This document shows, in pieces, positions 35,401-50,224 of a stretch of DNA of 64,000 nt (positions within the stretch are counted from its first letter, which is position 1; every line of letters begins with the position of its first letter). The DNA comes from Escarpia spicata (taxonomy: Eukaryota > Annelida > Polychaeta > Sabellida > Siboglinidae). The stretch is from positions 29,171,373 through 29,235,372 of the forward strand of contig OZ023207.1 in NCBI GenBank assembly GCA_963995525.1. The letters are read 5' to 3'. The notes below the pieces were generated by a model. That model made no database searches. It was given only the letters and a program-made list of their open reading frames with translations, and was not told the origin of the DNA. Position numbers and translations under genes: made by a program.

Positions 35401-38400
35401 GAATGTGTTCGATCACTTTGATATGGGACAAGTTTGCCTCGTGAATACTGAATGTACTACTGCATTACATAACAAAAAACATCAAATGGGTATAAATGTT
35501 CACACCCATAACTTATGTACTATTTTCTTGTAACTTACGTGACGGAGATGAAACGGTAACATGCATTCCCTTTTGTGGTTAATCTAGTGATGTGTGTAGC
35601 TTGATATCAGCCTAGCCTTCGTGAAGATTTGTAACATGCAGGACATCTATTTGGAGTAAAATCACAATAAGGATCCGGGCGCCGAAACAGTGCAATTCAA
35701 GTACCGTTTTGTGGTGATATGCGTGAATTTGTTTTGATCACTTTCACACGGGACTTGTTTGTCTCGTGAATACTGAATGTACTACTGTATTAGACAACAA
35801 AAAACATCAAATGGGAATGAATTTTCACACCTATAACTTACGTTCTATTTTCTTGTAACTTACGTGACGGAGATGAAACGGTAACATACATTCCCCTTTG
35901 AGGTTAATCTAGTTATGTGTGTAGCTTAAGATCAGTCTAGCCTTCGTGAAGATTTTTAACATGCAGGATATATATTTGGAGAAAGAAAACAATAAGGATC
36001 CGTGCGCCGAAAGAGTGCACTTCAAGTACCGTTTTGTAGTGATATGCGTGAATTTGTTTTGATCACTTTGACACGGGACATGTTTGTCTCGTGAATACTG
36101 AATGTAGTACTGTATTAGACAACAAAAAACATCAAATGGGAATGAATTTTCACACCCATAACTTACGTAATATTTTCTTGTAACTTACGTGACGGAGATG
36201 AAACGGTAACATGCATTTCCCTTTGTGGTTAATCTAGTTATGTGTGTAGCTTAAGATCAGTCTAGCCTTCGTGAATATTTGTAACGTGCAGGATATCTAT
36301 TTGGGGTAAGACCACAATAAGGATCCGTCCGCCAAAAGAGTGCACTTCAAGTACCGTTTTGTGGTGATACGCGTGATTTTTTGTTGATCACTTTGATATG
36401 GGACATGTTTGTCTCGTGAATACTGAGTGTACTACTGCATTACATAACAACAAACATCAAATGGGAATAAATGTTCACACCCATAACTTACGTACCATTT
36501 TCTTGTAACTTACGTGACGGAGATGAAACGGTAACATGCATTCCCCTTTGTGGTTAATGTGGTTATGTGTATAGCGTGAGATCAATCTAGCCTTCGTGAA
36601 GATTTGTAACGTGCAGGATATCTATTTGGGGTAAGACCACAATAAGGATCCGTCCGTCGAAAGAGTGCACTTCAAGTACTGTTTTGTGGTGATATGCGTG
36701 AATGTGTTCGATCACTTTGATATGGGACAAGTTTGCCTCGTGAATACTGAATGTACTACTGCATTACATAACAACAAACATCAAATGGGAATAAATGTTC
36801 GCACCCATAACTTACGTACCATTTTCTTGTAACTTACGTGACGGAGATGAAACGGTAACATGCATTCCCCTTTGTGGTTAATGTGGTTATATGTATAGCG
36901 TGAGATCAATCTAGCCTTCGTGAAGATTTGTAACGTGCAGGATATCTATTTGGGGTAAGACCACAATAAGGATCCGTCCGTCGAAAGAGTGCACTTCAAG
37001 TACTGTTTTGTGGTGATATGCGTGAATGTGTTCGATCACTTTGATATGGGACATGTTTGTCTCGTGAATACTGAGTGTACTACTGCATTAAATAACAAAA
37101 AAACATCAAAAGAGAATGAATTTTCACACCCATAATTTACGTACTATTTTCTTGTAACTTACGTGACGGAGATGAAACGGTAACATGCATTCCCCTTTGT
37201 GGTTAATGTGGTTATGTGTATAGCGTGAGATCAATCTAGCCTTCGTGAAGATTTGTAACGTGCAGGATATATATTTGGGGTAAGACCACAATAAGGATCC
37301 GTCCGTCGAAAGAGTGCACTTCAAGTACTGTTTTGTGATGATATGCGTGAATGTGTTCGATCACTTTGATATGAGACAAGTTTGCCTCGTGAATACTGAA
37401 TGTATTACTGCATTACATAACAAAAAACATCAAATGGGAATAAATGTTCACACCCATAACTTACGTACTATTTTCTTGTAACTTACGTGACGGAGATGAA
37501 ACGGTAACATACATTCCCCTTTGTGGTAAATCTAGTTATGTGTGTAGCTTGATATCAGTCTAGCCTTCGTAAATATTTGTAACATGCAGGACATCTATTT
37601 GGGGTAAGACAACACTAAGGATCCGTCCGCCGAAAGAGTGCACTTCAAATACTGTTTTGTTGTGATATGCGTGAATGTTTTCGATCACTTTGATATGTGA
37701 CATGTTTGTCTCGTGAATACTGAATGTACTACTTCATTAGACAAAAAAAAACATCAAATGGAAATGAATTTTTACACACATAACTTACGTACAATTTTCT
37801 TGTAACTTACGTGACGGAGATGAAACTGTAACATGAATTCCCGTGTGCGGTTAATCTAGTTATGTTTGTAGCTTGATATCAGTCTAGACTTCGTGAAGAT
37901 TTGTAACATGCAGGACATATATTTGGAGAAAGAAAACAATAAGGATCCGTGAGCCGAAAGAGTGCACTTCAAGTACCGTTTTGTGGTGATATGCGTGATT
38001 TTTTTGGATCACTTTCATATGGGACATGTTTGTCACGTGAATACTGAGTGTACTACTGCATTACACAAAAAAAACATCAAATGGGTATGAATTTTCACAC
38101 CAATAATTTACGTACTATTTTCTTGTAACTTACGTGACGGAGATGAAACGGTAACATGTATTCCCCTTTGTGGTTAATGTGGTTATGTGTATAGCGTGAT
38201 ATCAATCTAGCCTTCGTGAAGATTTGTAACGTGCAGGATATCTATTTGGGGTAAGACCACAATAAGGATCCGTCCGTCGAAAGATTGCACTTCAAGTACT
38301 GTTTTGTGGTGATATGCGTGAATTTATTCGATCACTTTGATATGGGACAAGTTTGCCTCGTGAATACTGAATGTACTACTGTATTACATAAAAAACATCA

Positions 38401-38974
38401 AGTGGGAATAAATACTCACTCCCATAACTTAAGTACAATTTTCTTGTAACTTACGTGACGGAGATGAAACGGTAACAAGCATTCCCCTTTGTGGTTAATC
38501 TAGTTATGTGTGTAGGTTGATATCAGTCTAGCCTTCGTGAAGATTTGTAACATGCAGGACATCTATTTGGAGTAAGATCACCATAAGGATCCGGGCCCCG
38601 AAAGAGTGCACTTCAAGTACCGTTTTGTGGTGATATGCGTGAATTTTGTGATCACTTTGACAAGGGACATGTCTGTCTCGTGAAAACTGAATGTACTACT
38701 GTATTAGACAAAAAAAAAACATCAAATGGGAATGAATTTTCACACACATAACTTACGTACTATTTTCTTGTAACTTACGTGACGGAGATGAAACGGTAAC
38801 ATACATTCCCCTTTGTGGTTAATCTAGTTATGTGTGTAGCTTAAGATCAGTCTAGCCTTCGTGAAGACTTGTAACGTGCAGGATTTCTATTTGGGGTAAG
38901 ACCACAATAAGGAACCGTCAGTCGAAAGAGTGCACTTCAAGTACTGTTTAGTGGTGATATGCGTGAATTTGTTC
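32488..38974. repeat. 6,487-bp tandem duplication, copy 2 (20 monomers)
   Basis: Direct neighbour of copy 1, same orientation and length. At its right end the sequence continues as gggactagtttgcc, whereas copy 1 is followed by the start of copy 2. This is the signature of one unequal exchange between homologous monomer positions. The last 1.46 kb (from about 37.5 kb) also matches 8.29-9.76 kb. Confidence 0.9.
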
Positions 38975-41900
38975 GATCACTTTGATATGGGACTAGTTTG
39001 CCTTGTGAATACTGAATGTACTACTGCATTACATAACAAAAACATCAAATGGGAATACATTTTCACACCCATAACTTACGTACTATTTTCTTGTAACTTA
39101 CGTGACGGAGATGAAACGGTAACATGCATTCCCCTTTGTGGTTAATCTAGTTATGTGTGTAGCTTGATATCAGTCTAGCCTTCGTGAACATTTGTAACAT
39201 ACAGGACAGCTATTTGGAGTAAGATCACAATAAGGATCCGGGCGCCGAAAGAGTGCACTTCAAGTACCGTTTTGTGGTGATATGCGTGAATTTTTTTTGA
39301 TCACTTTCACACGGGACTTGTTTGTCTCGTGAATGCTGAATATACTACTGTATTAGACCAAAAAAAAATCAAATGGGAATGAATTCTCACACCCATAACT
39401 TACGTACTATTTTCTTGTAACTTACGTGACGGAGATGAAACGGTAACATACATTCCCCTTTGTGGTTAATCTAGTTATGTGTGTAGCTTAAGATCAGTCT
39501 AGCCTTCGTGAAGATTTGTAACGTGCAGGATTTCTATTTGGGGTAAGACCACAATAAGGAACCGTCAGTCGAAAGAGTGCACTTCAAGTACTGTTTAGTG
39601 GTGATATGCGTGAATTTGTTCGATCACTTTGATATGGGACTAGTTTGCCTCGTGAATACTGAATGTACTACTGCATTACACAACAAAAAACATCGAATGG
39701 GAATGAATTTTCACACACATAACTTACGTACTATTTTCTTGTAACTTACGTGACGGAGATGAAACTGTAACATGCATTCCCCTTTGTGGAAAATCTAGTT
39801 ATGTGTGTAGCTTGATATCAGTCCAGCCTTCGTGAAGATTTGTAACATGCAGGACATCTATTTGGAGTAAGATCACAAAAAGCCTCCGCGAGCCGAAAGA
39901 GTGCACTTTAAGTACCGTTTTGTGGTGATATGCGTGATTTTGTTTGTATCACTTTGATATGGGACATGTTTGTCTCGTGAATACTGAGTGTATTATTGCA
40001 TTACACAACAAAAAACATCAAATGGGAATGAATTTTCACACCCATAATTTACGTACTATTTTCTTGTAACTTACGTGACGGAGATGAAACGCTAACATGC
40101 ATTCCCCTTTGTGGTTAATGTGGTTATGTGTATAGCTTGAGATCAACCTAGCCTTCGTGAAGATTTGTAACATGCAGGACATCTATTTGGGGTAAGACCA
40201 CAATAAGGATCCTTTCGCCGAAAGACTGCATTTCAAGTACCGTTTTGTGGTGATATGCGTGATTTTTTATTTGATCACTTTTATATGGGACATGTTTGTC
40301 TCGTGAATACTAAACGTACTACTGCATTACACAACAAAAAACATCAAATGGGAATGAATTTTCACACCCATAACTTACGTACTATTTTCTTGTAAATTAC
40401 GTGACCGAGATGAAACGGTAACATGTCATTCCCCTTTCTGGTTAATCTAGTTATGTGTGTAGCTTACGATCAGTCTAGCCATCGTGAAGATATGTAACAT
40501 GCAGGACATCTATTTGGGGTAAGACAACACTAAGGATCCGTCCGCCGAAAGAGTGCACTTCAAATACTGTTTTGTTGTGATATGCGTGAATTTTTTAGAT
40601 CACTTTGATATGTGACATGTTTGTCTCGTGAATACTGAATGTACTACTTCATTAGACAACAAAAAACATCAAATGGAAATGAATTTTCACACACATAACT
40701 TACGTACTATTTTCTTGTAACTTACGTGACGGAGATGAAACTGTAACATGAATTTCCCTTTGCGGTTAATCTAGTTATGTTTGTAGCTTGATATCAGACT
40801 AGCCTTCGTGAAGATTTGTAACGTGCAGGATATATATTTGGGGTAAGACCACAATAAGGATCCGTCCGTCGAAAGAGTGCACTTCAAGTACTGTTTTGTG
40901 GTGATATGCGTGAATGTGTTCGATCACTTTGACACGGGACATGTTTGACTCGTGAATACTGAATGTACTACTGCATTACATAACAAAAAACATCAAATGG
41001 GAATAAATGTTCACACCCATAACTTACGTACTATATTCTTGTAACTTACGTGACGGAGATGAAACGGTAACATGCATTCCCCTTTGTGGTTAATCTAGTT
41101 ATGTGTGTAGCTTGATATCAGCCTAGCCTTCGTGAAGATTTGTAACATGCAGGACATCTATTTGGAGTAAAATCACAATAATGATCCGGGCGCCGAAACA
41201 GTGCACTTCAAGTACCGTTTTGTGGTGATATGCGTGAATTTGTTTTGATCACTTTCACACGGGACTTGTTTGTCTCGTGAATACTGAATGTACTACTGTA
41301 TTAGACAACAAAAAACATCAAATGGGAATGAATTTTCACACCTATAACTTACGTACTATTTTCTTGTAACTTACGTGACGGAGATGAAACGGTAACATAC
41401 ATTCCCCTTTGAGGTTAATCTAGTTATGTGTGTAGCTTAAGATCAGTCTAGCCTTCGTGAAGATTTTTAACATGCAGGACATATATTTAGAGAAAGAAAA
41501 CAATAAGGATCCGTGCGCCGAAAGAGTGCACTTCAAGTACCGTTTTGTGGTGATATGCGTGAATTTGTTTTGATCACTTTGATACGGGACATGTTTGTCT
41601 CGTGAATACTGAATGTAGTACTGTATTAGACAACAAAAAACATCAAATGGGAATGAATTTTCACACCCATAACTTACGTAATATTTTCTTGTAACTTACG
41701 TGACGGAGATGAAACGGTAACATGCATTCCCCTTTGTGGTTAATCTAGTTATGTGTGTAGCTTAAGATCAGTCTAGCCTTCGTGAAGATTTGTAACGTGC
41801 AGGATATCTATTTGGGGTAAGACCACAATTAGGATCCGTCCGCCAAAAGAGTGCACTTCAAGTACCGTTTTGTGGTGATACGCGTGATTTTGTTTGATCA

Positions 41901-43650
41901 CTTTGATATGGGACATGTTTGTCTCGTGAATACTGAGTGTACTACTGCATTACATAACAAAAAACATCAAATGGGAATAAATGTTCACACCCATAACTTA
42001 CGTACTATATTCTTGTAACTTACGTGACGGAGATGAAACGGTAACATGCATTCCCCTTTGTGGTTAATCTAGTTATGTGTGTAGCTTGATATCAGCCTAG
42101 CCTTCGTGAAGATTTGTAACATGCAGGACATCTATTTGGAGTAAAATCACAATAATGATCCGGGCGCCGAAACAGTGCACTTCAAGTACCGTTTTGTGGT
42201 GATATGCGTGAATTTGTTTTGATCACTTTCACACGGGACTTGTTTGTCTCGTGAATACTGAATGTACTACTGTATTAGACAACAAAAAACATCAAATGGG
42301 AATGAATTTTCACACCTATAACTTACGTACTATTTTCTTGTAACTTACGTGACGGAGATGAAACGGTAACATACATTCCCCTTTGAGGTTAATCTAGTTA
42401 TGTGTGTAGCTTGTTATCAGCCTAGCCTTCGTGAAGATTTGTAACATGCAGGACATATATTTGGAGAAAGAAAACAATAAGGATCCGTGCGCCGAAAGAG
42501 TGCACTTCAAGTACCGTTTTGTGGTGATATGCGTGAATATGTTTTGATCACTTTGACACGGGACATGTTTGTCTCGTGAATACTGAATGTAGTACTGTAT
42601 TAGACAACAAAAAACATCAAATGGGAATGAATTTTCACACCCATAACTTACGTAATATTTTCTTGTAACTTACGTGACGGAGATGAAACGGTAACATGCA
42701 TTCCCCTTTGTGGTTAATCTAGTTATGTGTGTAGCTTAAGATCAGTCTAGCCTTCGTGAAGATTTGTAACGTGCAGGATATCTATTTGGGGTAAGACCAC
42801 AATAAGGATCCGTCCGCCAAAAGAGTGCACTTCAAGTACCGTTTTGTGGTGATACGCGTGATTTTTTTTGGATCACTTTGATATGGGACATGTTTGTCTC
42901 GTGAATACTGAGTGTACTACTGCATTACATAACAAAAAAATATCAAAAGAGAATGAATTTTCACACCTATAATTTACGTACTATTTTCTTGTAACTTACG
43001 TGACGGAGATGAAACGGTAACATGCATTCCCCTTTGTGGTTAATGTGGTTATGTGTATAGCGTGAGATCAATCTAGCCTTCGTGAAGATTTGTAACGTGC
43101 AGGATATCTATTTGGGGTAAGACCACAATAAGGATCCGTCCGTCGAAAGAGTGCACTTCAAGTACTGTTTTGTGGTGATATTCGTGAATGGGTTCGATCA
43201 CTTTGATATGGGACAAGTTTGCCTCGTGAATACTGAATGTACTACTGCATTACATAACAAAAAACATCAAATGGGAATAAATGTTCACACCCATAACTTA
43301 CGTACTATATTCTTGTAACTTACGTGACGGAGATGAAACGGTAACATGCATTCCCCTTTGTGGTTAATCTAGTTATGTGTGTAGCTTGATATCAGCCTAG
43401 CCTTCGTGAAGATTTGTAACATGCAGGACATCTATTTGGAGTAAAATCACAATAAGGATCCGGGCGCCGAAACAGTGCACTTCAAGTACCGTTTTGTGGT
43501 GATATGCGTGAATTTGTTTTGATCACTTTCACACGGGACTTGTTTGTCTCGTGAATACTGAATGTACTACTGTATTAGACAACAAAAAACATCAAATGGG
43601 AATGAATTTTCACACCTATAACTTACGTACTATTTTCTTGTAACTTACGA
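38975..43650. repeat. Second copy of satellite segment 9.76-14.44 kb
   Basis: It matches 9759 to about 14,440 at a constant offset of 29,216 bp. With the end of the preceding duplication the match extends back to about 8,290/37,506. Shared rare variants include gaatgctgaatatac, agcctccgcgagcc, taaacgtac, cttgttatcagcc and gaatgggttcg. Small differences exist, such as one A fewer near 39,035, so this copy is older than the 6,487-bp duplication. Agreement is lost near 43,650. Confidence 0.85.
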
Positions 43651-44380
43651 GACGGAGATGAAACGGTAACATGCATTCCCCTTTGTGGTTAATCTAGTTA
43701 TGTGTGTAGCTTGATATTAGCCTAGCCTTCGTGAAGATTTGTAACATGCAGGACATATATTTGGAGAAAGAAAACAATAAGGATCCGTGCGCCGAAAGAG
43801 TGCACTTCAAGTACCGTTTTGTGGTGATATGCGTGAATATGTTTTGATCACTTTGACACGGGACATGTTTGTCTCGTGAATACTGAATGTAGTACTGTAT
43901 TAGACAACAAAAAACATCAAATGGGAATGAATTTTCACACCCATAACTTACGTAATATTTTCTTGTAACTTACGTGACGGAGATGAAACGGTAACATGCA
44001 TTCCCCTTTGTGGTTAATCTAGTTATGTGTGTAGCTTAAGATCAGTCTAGCCTTCGTGAAGATTTGTAACGTGCAGGATATCTATTTGGGTAAGACCACA
44101 ATAAGGATCCGTCCGCCAAAAGAGTGCACTTCAAGTACCGTTTTGTGGTGATACACGTGATTTTTTTTGGATCACTTTGATATGGGACATGTTTGTCTCG
44201 TGAATACTTAGTGTACTACTGCATTACATAACAAAAAAACATCAAAAGAGAATGAATTTTCACACCCATAATTTACGTACTATTTTCTTGTAACTTACGT
44301 GACGGAGATGAAACGGTAACATGCATTCCCCTTTGTGGTTAATGTGGTTATGTGTATAGCGTGAGATCAATCTAGCCTTC
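43651..44380. repeat. Satellite B and C monomers joining to the 9-mer block
   Basis: About two monomers (B from near 43,720, C from near 44,050, with tttgggtaag and gatacacgtg) that match the 15.4-16.1 kb arrangement rather than continuing the 29,216-bp offset match. The changeover from A to B lies near 43,650. Confidence 0.8.
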
Positions 44381-47300
44381 GTGAAGATTTGTAACGTGCA
44401 GGATATCTATTTGGGGTACGACCACAATAAGGATCCGTCCGTCGAAAGAGTGCACTTCAAGTACTGTTTTGTGGTGATATGCGTGAATGTGTTCGATCAC
44501 TTTGATATGGGACAAGTTTGCCTCGTGAATACTGAATGTACTACTGCATTACATAACAAAAAACATCAAATGGGAATAAATGTTCACACCCATAACTTAC
44601 GTACTATATTCTTGTAACTTACGTGACGGAGATGAAACGGTAACATGCATTCCCCTTTGTGGTTAATCTAGTTATGTGTGTAGCTTGATATCAGCCTAGC
44701 CTTCGTGAAGATTTGTAACATGCAGGACATCTATTTGGAGTAAAATCACAATAATGATCCGGGCGCCGAAACAGTGCACTTCAAGTACCGTTTTGTGGTG
44801 ATATGCGTGAATTTGTTTTGATCACTTTCACACGGGACTTGTTTGTCTCGTGAATACTGAATGTACTACTGTATTAGACAACAAAAAACATCAAATGGGA
44901 ATTAATTTTCACACCTATAACTTACGTACTATTTTCTTGTAACTTACGTGACGGAGATGAAACGGTAACATACATTCCCCTTTGAGGTTAATCTAGTTAT
45001 GTGTGTAGCTTAAGATCAGTCTAGCCTTCGTGAAGATTTTTAACATGCAGGACATATATTTAGAGAAAGAAAACAATAAGGATCCGTGCGCCGAAAGAGT
45101 GCACTTCAAGTACCGTTTTGTGGTGATATGCGTGAATTTGTTTTGATCACTTTGATACGGGACATGTTTGTCTCGTGAATACTGAATGTAGTACTGTATT
45201 AGACAACAAAAAACATCAAATGGGAATGAATTTTCACACCCATAACTTACGTAATATTTTCTTGTAACTTACGTGACGGAGATGAAACGGTAACATGCAT
45301 TCCCCTTTGTGGTTAATCTAGTTATGTGTGTAGCTTAAGATCAGTCTAGCCTTCGTGAAGATTTGTAACGTGCAGGATATCTATTTGGGGTAAGACCACA
45401 ATTAGGATCCGTCCGCCAAAAGAGTGCACTTCAAGTACCGTTTTGTGGTGATACGCGTGATTTTGTTTGATCACTTTGATATGGGACATGTTTGTCTCGT
45501 GAATACTGAGTGTACTACTGCATTACATAACAAAAAACATCAAATGGGAATAAATGTTCACACCCATAACTTACGTACTATATTCTTGTAACTTACGTGA
45601 CGGAGATGAAACGGTAACATGCATTCCCCTTTGTGGTTAATCTAGTTATGTGTGTAGCTTGATATCAGCCTAGCCTTCGTGAAGATTTGTAACATGCAGG
45701 ACATCTATTTGGAGTAAAATCACAATAATGATCCGGGCGCCGAAACAGTGCACTTCAAGTACCGTTTTGTGGTGATATGCGTGAATTTGTTTTGATCACT
45801 TTCACACGGGACTTGTTTGTCTCGTGAATACTGAATGTACTACTGTATTAGACAACAAAAAACATCAAATGGGAATGAATTTTCACACCTATAACTTACG
45901 TACTATTTTCTTGTAACTTACGTGACGGAGATGAAACGGTAACATACATTCCCCTTTGAGGTTAATCTAGTTATGTGTGTAGCTTGTTATCAGTCTAGCC
46001 TTCGTGAAGATTTGTAACGTGCAGGATATCTATTTGGGGTAAGACCACAATTAGGATCCGTCCGCCAAAAGAGTGCACTTCAAGTACCGTTTTGTGGTGA
46101 TACGCGTGATTTTGTTTGATCACTTTGATATGGGACATGTTTGTCTCGTGAATACTGAGTGTACTACTGCATTACATAACAAAAAAACATCAAAAGAGAA
46201 TGAATTTTCACACCCATAATTTACGTACTATTTTCTTGTAACTTACGTGACGGAGATGAAACGGTAACATGCATTCCCCTTTGTGGTTAATGTGGTTATG
46301 TGTATAGCGTGAGATCAATCTAGCCTTCGTGAAGATTTGTAACGTGCAGGATATCTATTTGGGGTACGACCACAATAAGGATCCGTCCGTCGAAAGAGTG
46401 CACTTCAAGTACTGTTTTGTGGTGATATGCGTGAATGTGTTCGATCACTTTGATATGGGACAAGTTTGCCTCGTGAATACTGAATGTACTACTGCATTAC
46501 ATAACAAAAAACATCAAATGGGAATAAATGTTCACACCCATAACTTACGTACTATTTTCTTGTAACTTACGTGACGGAGATGAAACGGTAACATGCATTC
46601 CCCTTTGTGGTTAATCTAGTTATGTGTGTAGCTTGATATTAGCCTAGCCTTCGTGAAGATTTGTAACATGCAGGACATATATTTGGAGAAAGAAAACAAT
46701 AAGGATCCGTGCGCCGAAAGAGTGCACTTCAAGTACCGTTTTGTGGTGATATGCGTGAATATGTTTTGATCACTTTGACACGGGACATGTTTGTCTCGTG
46801 AATACTGAATGTAGTACTGTATTAGACAACAAAAAACATCAAATGGGAATGAATTTTCACACCCATAACTTACGTAATATTTTCTTGTAACTTACGTGAC
46901 GGAGATGAAACGGTAACATGCATTCCCCTTTGTGGTTAATCTAGTTATGTGTGTAGCTTAAGATCAGTCTAGCCTTCGTGAAGATTTGTAACGTGCAGGA
47001 TATCTATTTGGGTAAGACCACAATAAGGATCCGTCCGCCAAAAGAGTGCACTTCAAGTACCGTTTTGTGGTGATACACGTGATTTTTTTTGGATCACTTT
47101 GATATGGGACATGTTTGTCTCGTGAATACTGAGTGTACTACTGCATTACATAACAAAAAAACATCAAAAGAGAATGAATTTTCACACCCATAATTTACGT
47201 ACTATTTTCTTGTAACTTACGTGACGAAGATGAAATGGTAACATGCATTCCCCTTTGTGGTTAATGTGGTTATGTGTATAGCGTGAGATCAATCTAGCCT

Positions 47301-50224
47301 TCGTGAAGATTTGTAACGTGCAGGATATCTATTTGGGGTACGACCACAATAAGGATCCGTCCGTCGAAAGAGTGCACTTCAAGTACTGTTTTGTGGTGAT
47401 ATGCGTGAATGTGTTCGATCACTTTGATATGGGACAAGTTTGCCTCGTGAATACTGAATGTACTACTGCATTACATAACAAAAAACATGAAATGGGAATA
47501 AATGTTCACACCCATAACTTACGTACTATATTCTTGTAACTTACGTGACGGAGATGAAACGGTAACATGCATTCCCCTTTGTGGTTAATCTAGTTATGTG
47601 TGTAGCTTGATATCAGCCTAGCCTTCGTGAAGATTTGTAACATGCAGGACATCTATTTGGAGTAAAATCACAATAAGGATCCGGGCGCCGAAACAGTGCA
47701 CTTCAAGTACCGTTTTGTGGTGATATGCGTGAATTTGTTTTGATCACTTTCACACGGGACTTGTTTGTCTCGTGAATACTGAATGTACTACTGTATTAGA
47801 CAACAAAAAACATCAAATGGGAATGAATTTTCACACCTATAACTTACTTACTATTTTCTTGTAACTTACGTGACGGAGATGAAACAGTAACATACATTCC
47901 CCTTTGAGGTTAATCTAGTTATGTGTGTAGCTTAAGATCAGTCTAGCCTTCGTGAAGATTTTTAACATGCAGGACATATATTTAGAGAAAGAAAACAATA
48001 AGGATCCGTGCGCCGAAAGAGTGCACTTCAAGTACCGTTTTGTGGTGATATGCGTGAATTTGTTTTGATCACTTTGATACGGGACATGTTTGTCTCGTGA
48101 ATACTGAATGTAGTACTGTATTAGACAACAAAAAACATCAAATGGGAATGAATTTTCACACCCATAACTTACGTAATATTTTCTTGTAACTTACGTGACG
48201 GAGATGAAACGGTAACATGCATTCCCCTTTGTGGTTAATCTAGTTATGTGTGTAGCTTAAGATCAGTCTAGCCTTCGTGAAGATTTGTAACGTGCAGGAT
48301 ATCTATTTGGGGTAAGACCACAATTAGGATCCGTCCGCCAAAAGAGTGCACTTCAAGTACCGTTTTGTGGTGATACGCGTGATTTTGTTTGATCACTTTG
48401 ATATGGGACATGTTTGTCTCGTGAATACTGAGTGTACTACTGCATTACATAACAAAAAACATCAAATGGGAATAAATGTTCACACCCATAACTTACGTAC
48501 TATATTCTTGTAACTTACGTGACGGAGATGAAACGGTAACATGCATTCCCCTTTGTGGTTAATCTAGTTATGTGTGTAGCTTGATATCAGCCTAGCCTTC
48601 GTGAAGATTTGTAACATGCAGGACATCTATTTGGAGTAAAATCACAATAATGATCCGGGCGCCGAAACAGTGCACTTCAAGTACCGTTTTGTGGTGATAT
48701 GCGTGAATTTGTTTTGATCACTTTCACACGGGACTTGTTTGTCTCGTGAATACTGAATGTACTACTGTATTAGACAACAAAAAACATCAAATGGGAATGA
48801 ATTTTCACACCTATAACTTACGTACTATTTTCTTGTAACTTACGTGACGGAGATGAAACGGTAACATACATTCCCCTTTGAGGTTAATCTAGTTATGTGT
48901 GTAGCTTGTTATCAGTCTAGCCTTCGTGAAGATTTGTAACGTGCAGGATATCTATTTGGGGTAAGACCACAATTAGGATCCGTCCGCCAAAAGAGTGCAC
49001 TTCAAGTACCGTTTTGTGGTGATACGCGTGATTTTGTTTGATCACTTTGATATGGGACATGTTTGTCTCGTGAATACTGAGTGTACTACTGCATTACTTA
49101 ACAAAAAAACATCAAAAGAGAATGAATTTTCACACCCATAATTTACGTACTATTTTCTTGTAACTTACGTGACGGAGATGAAACGGTAACATGCATTCCC
49201 CTTTGTGGTTAATGTGGTTATGTGTATAGCGTGAGATCAATCTAGCCTTCGTGAAGATTTGTAACGTGCAGGATATCTATTTGGGGTACGACCACAATAA
49301 GGATCCGTCCGTCGAAAGAGTGCACTTCAAGTACTGTTTTGTGGTGATATGCGTGAATGTGTTCGATCACTTTGATATGGGACAAGTTTGCCTCGTGAAT
49401 ACTGAATGTACTACTGCATTACATAACAAAAAACATCAAATGGGAATAAATGTTCACACCCATAACTTACGTACTATTTTCTTGTAACTTACGTGACGGA
49501 GATGAAACGGTAACATGCATTCCCCTTTGTGGTTAATCTAGTTATGTGTGTAGCTTGATATTAGCCTAGCCTTCGTGAAGATTTGTAACATGCAGGACAT
49601 ATATTTGGAGAAAGAAAACAATAAGGATCCGTGCGCCGAAAGAGTGCACTTCAAGTACCGTTTTGTGGTGATATGCGTGAATATGTTTTGATCACTTTGA
49701 CACGGGACATGTTTGTCTCGTGAATACTGAATGTAGTACTGTATTAGACAACAAAAAACATCAAATGGGAATGAATTTTCACACCCATAACTTACGTAAT
49801 ATTTTCTTGTAACTTACGTGACGGAGATGAAACGGTAACATGCATTCCCCTTTGTGGTTAATCTAGTTATGTGTGTAGCTTAAGATCAGTCTAGCCTTCG
49901 TGAAGATTTGTAACGTGCAGGATATCTATTTGGGTAAGACCACAATAAGGATCCGTCCGCCAAAAGAGTGCACTTCAAGTACCGTTTTGTGGTGATACAC
50001 GTGATTTTTTTTGGATCACTTTGATATGGGACATGTTTGTCTCGTGAATACTGAGTGTACTACTGCATTACATAACAAAAAAACATCAAAAGAGAATGAA
50101 TTTTCACACCCATAATTTACGTACTATTTTCTTGTAACTTACGTGACGGAGATGAAATGGTAACATGCATTCCCCTTTGTGGTTAATGTGGTTATGTGTA
50201 TAGCGTGAGATCAATCTAGCCTTC
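44381..50224. repeat. Two tandem copies of a 9-monomer higher-order unit (2,922 bp)
   Basis: D-type landmarks at 44381, 46329, 47303, 49251 and 50225 give spacings 1,948, 974, 1,948 and 974, hence a 2,922-bp unit (44381-47302 and 47303-50224). The order is D-A-B-C/D chimera-A-C-D-B-C. It contains both an A-to-C skip (gcttgttatcagtctagcc near 45,985 and 48,907) and a D-to-B skip. Confidence 0.85.

Noticed and set aside
38930..39145. 71-codon + strand frame
   Set aside because: It is the same satellite frame as the D-type 78-codon one, shifted by a one-A deletion near 39,035. It is not a gene.
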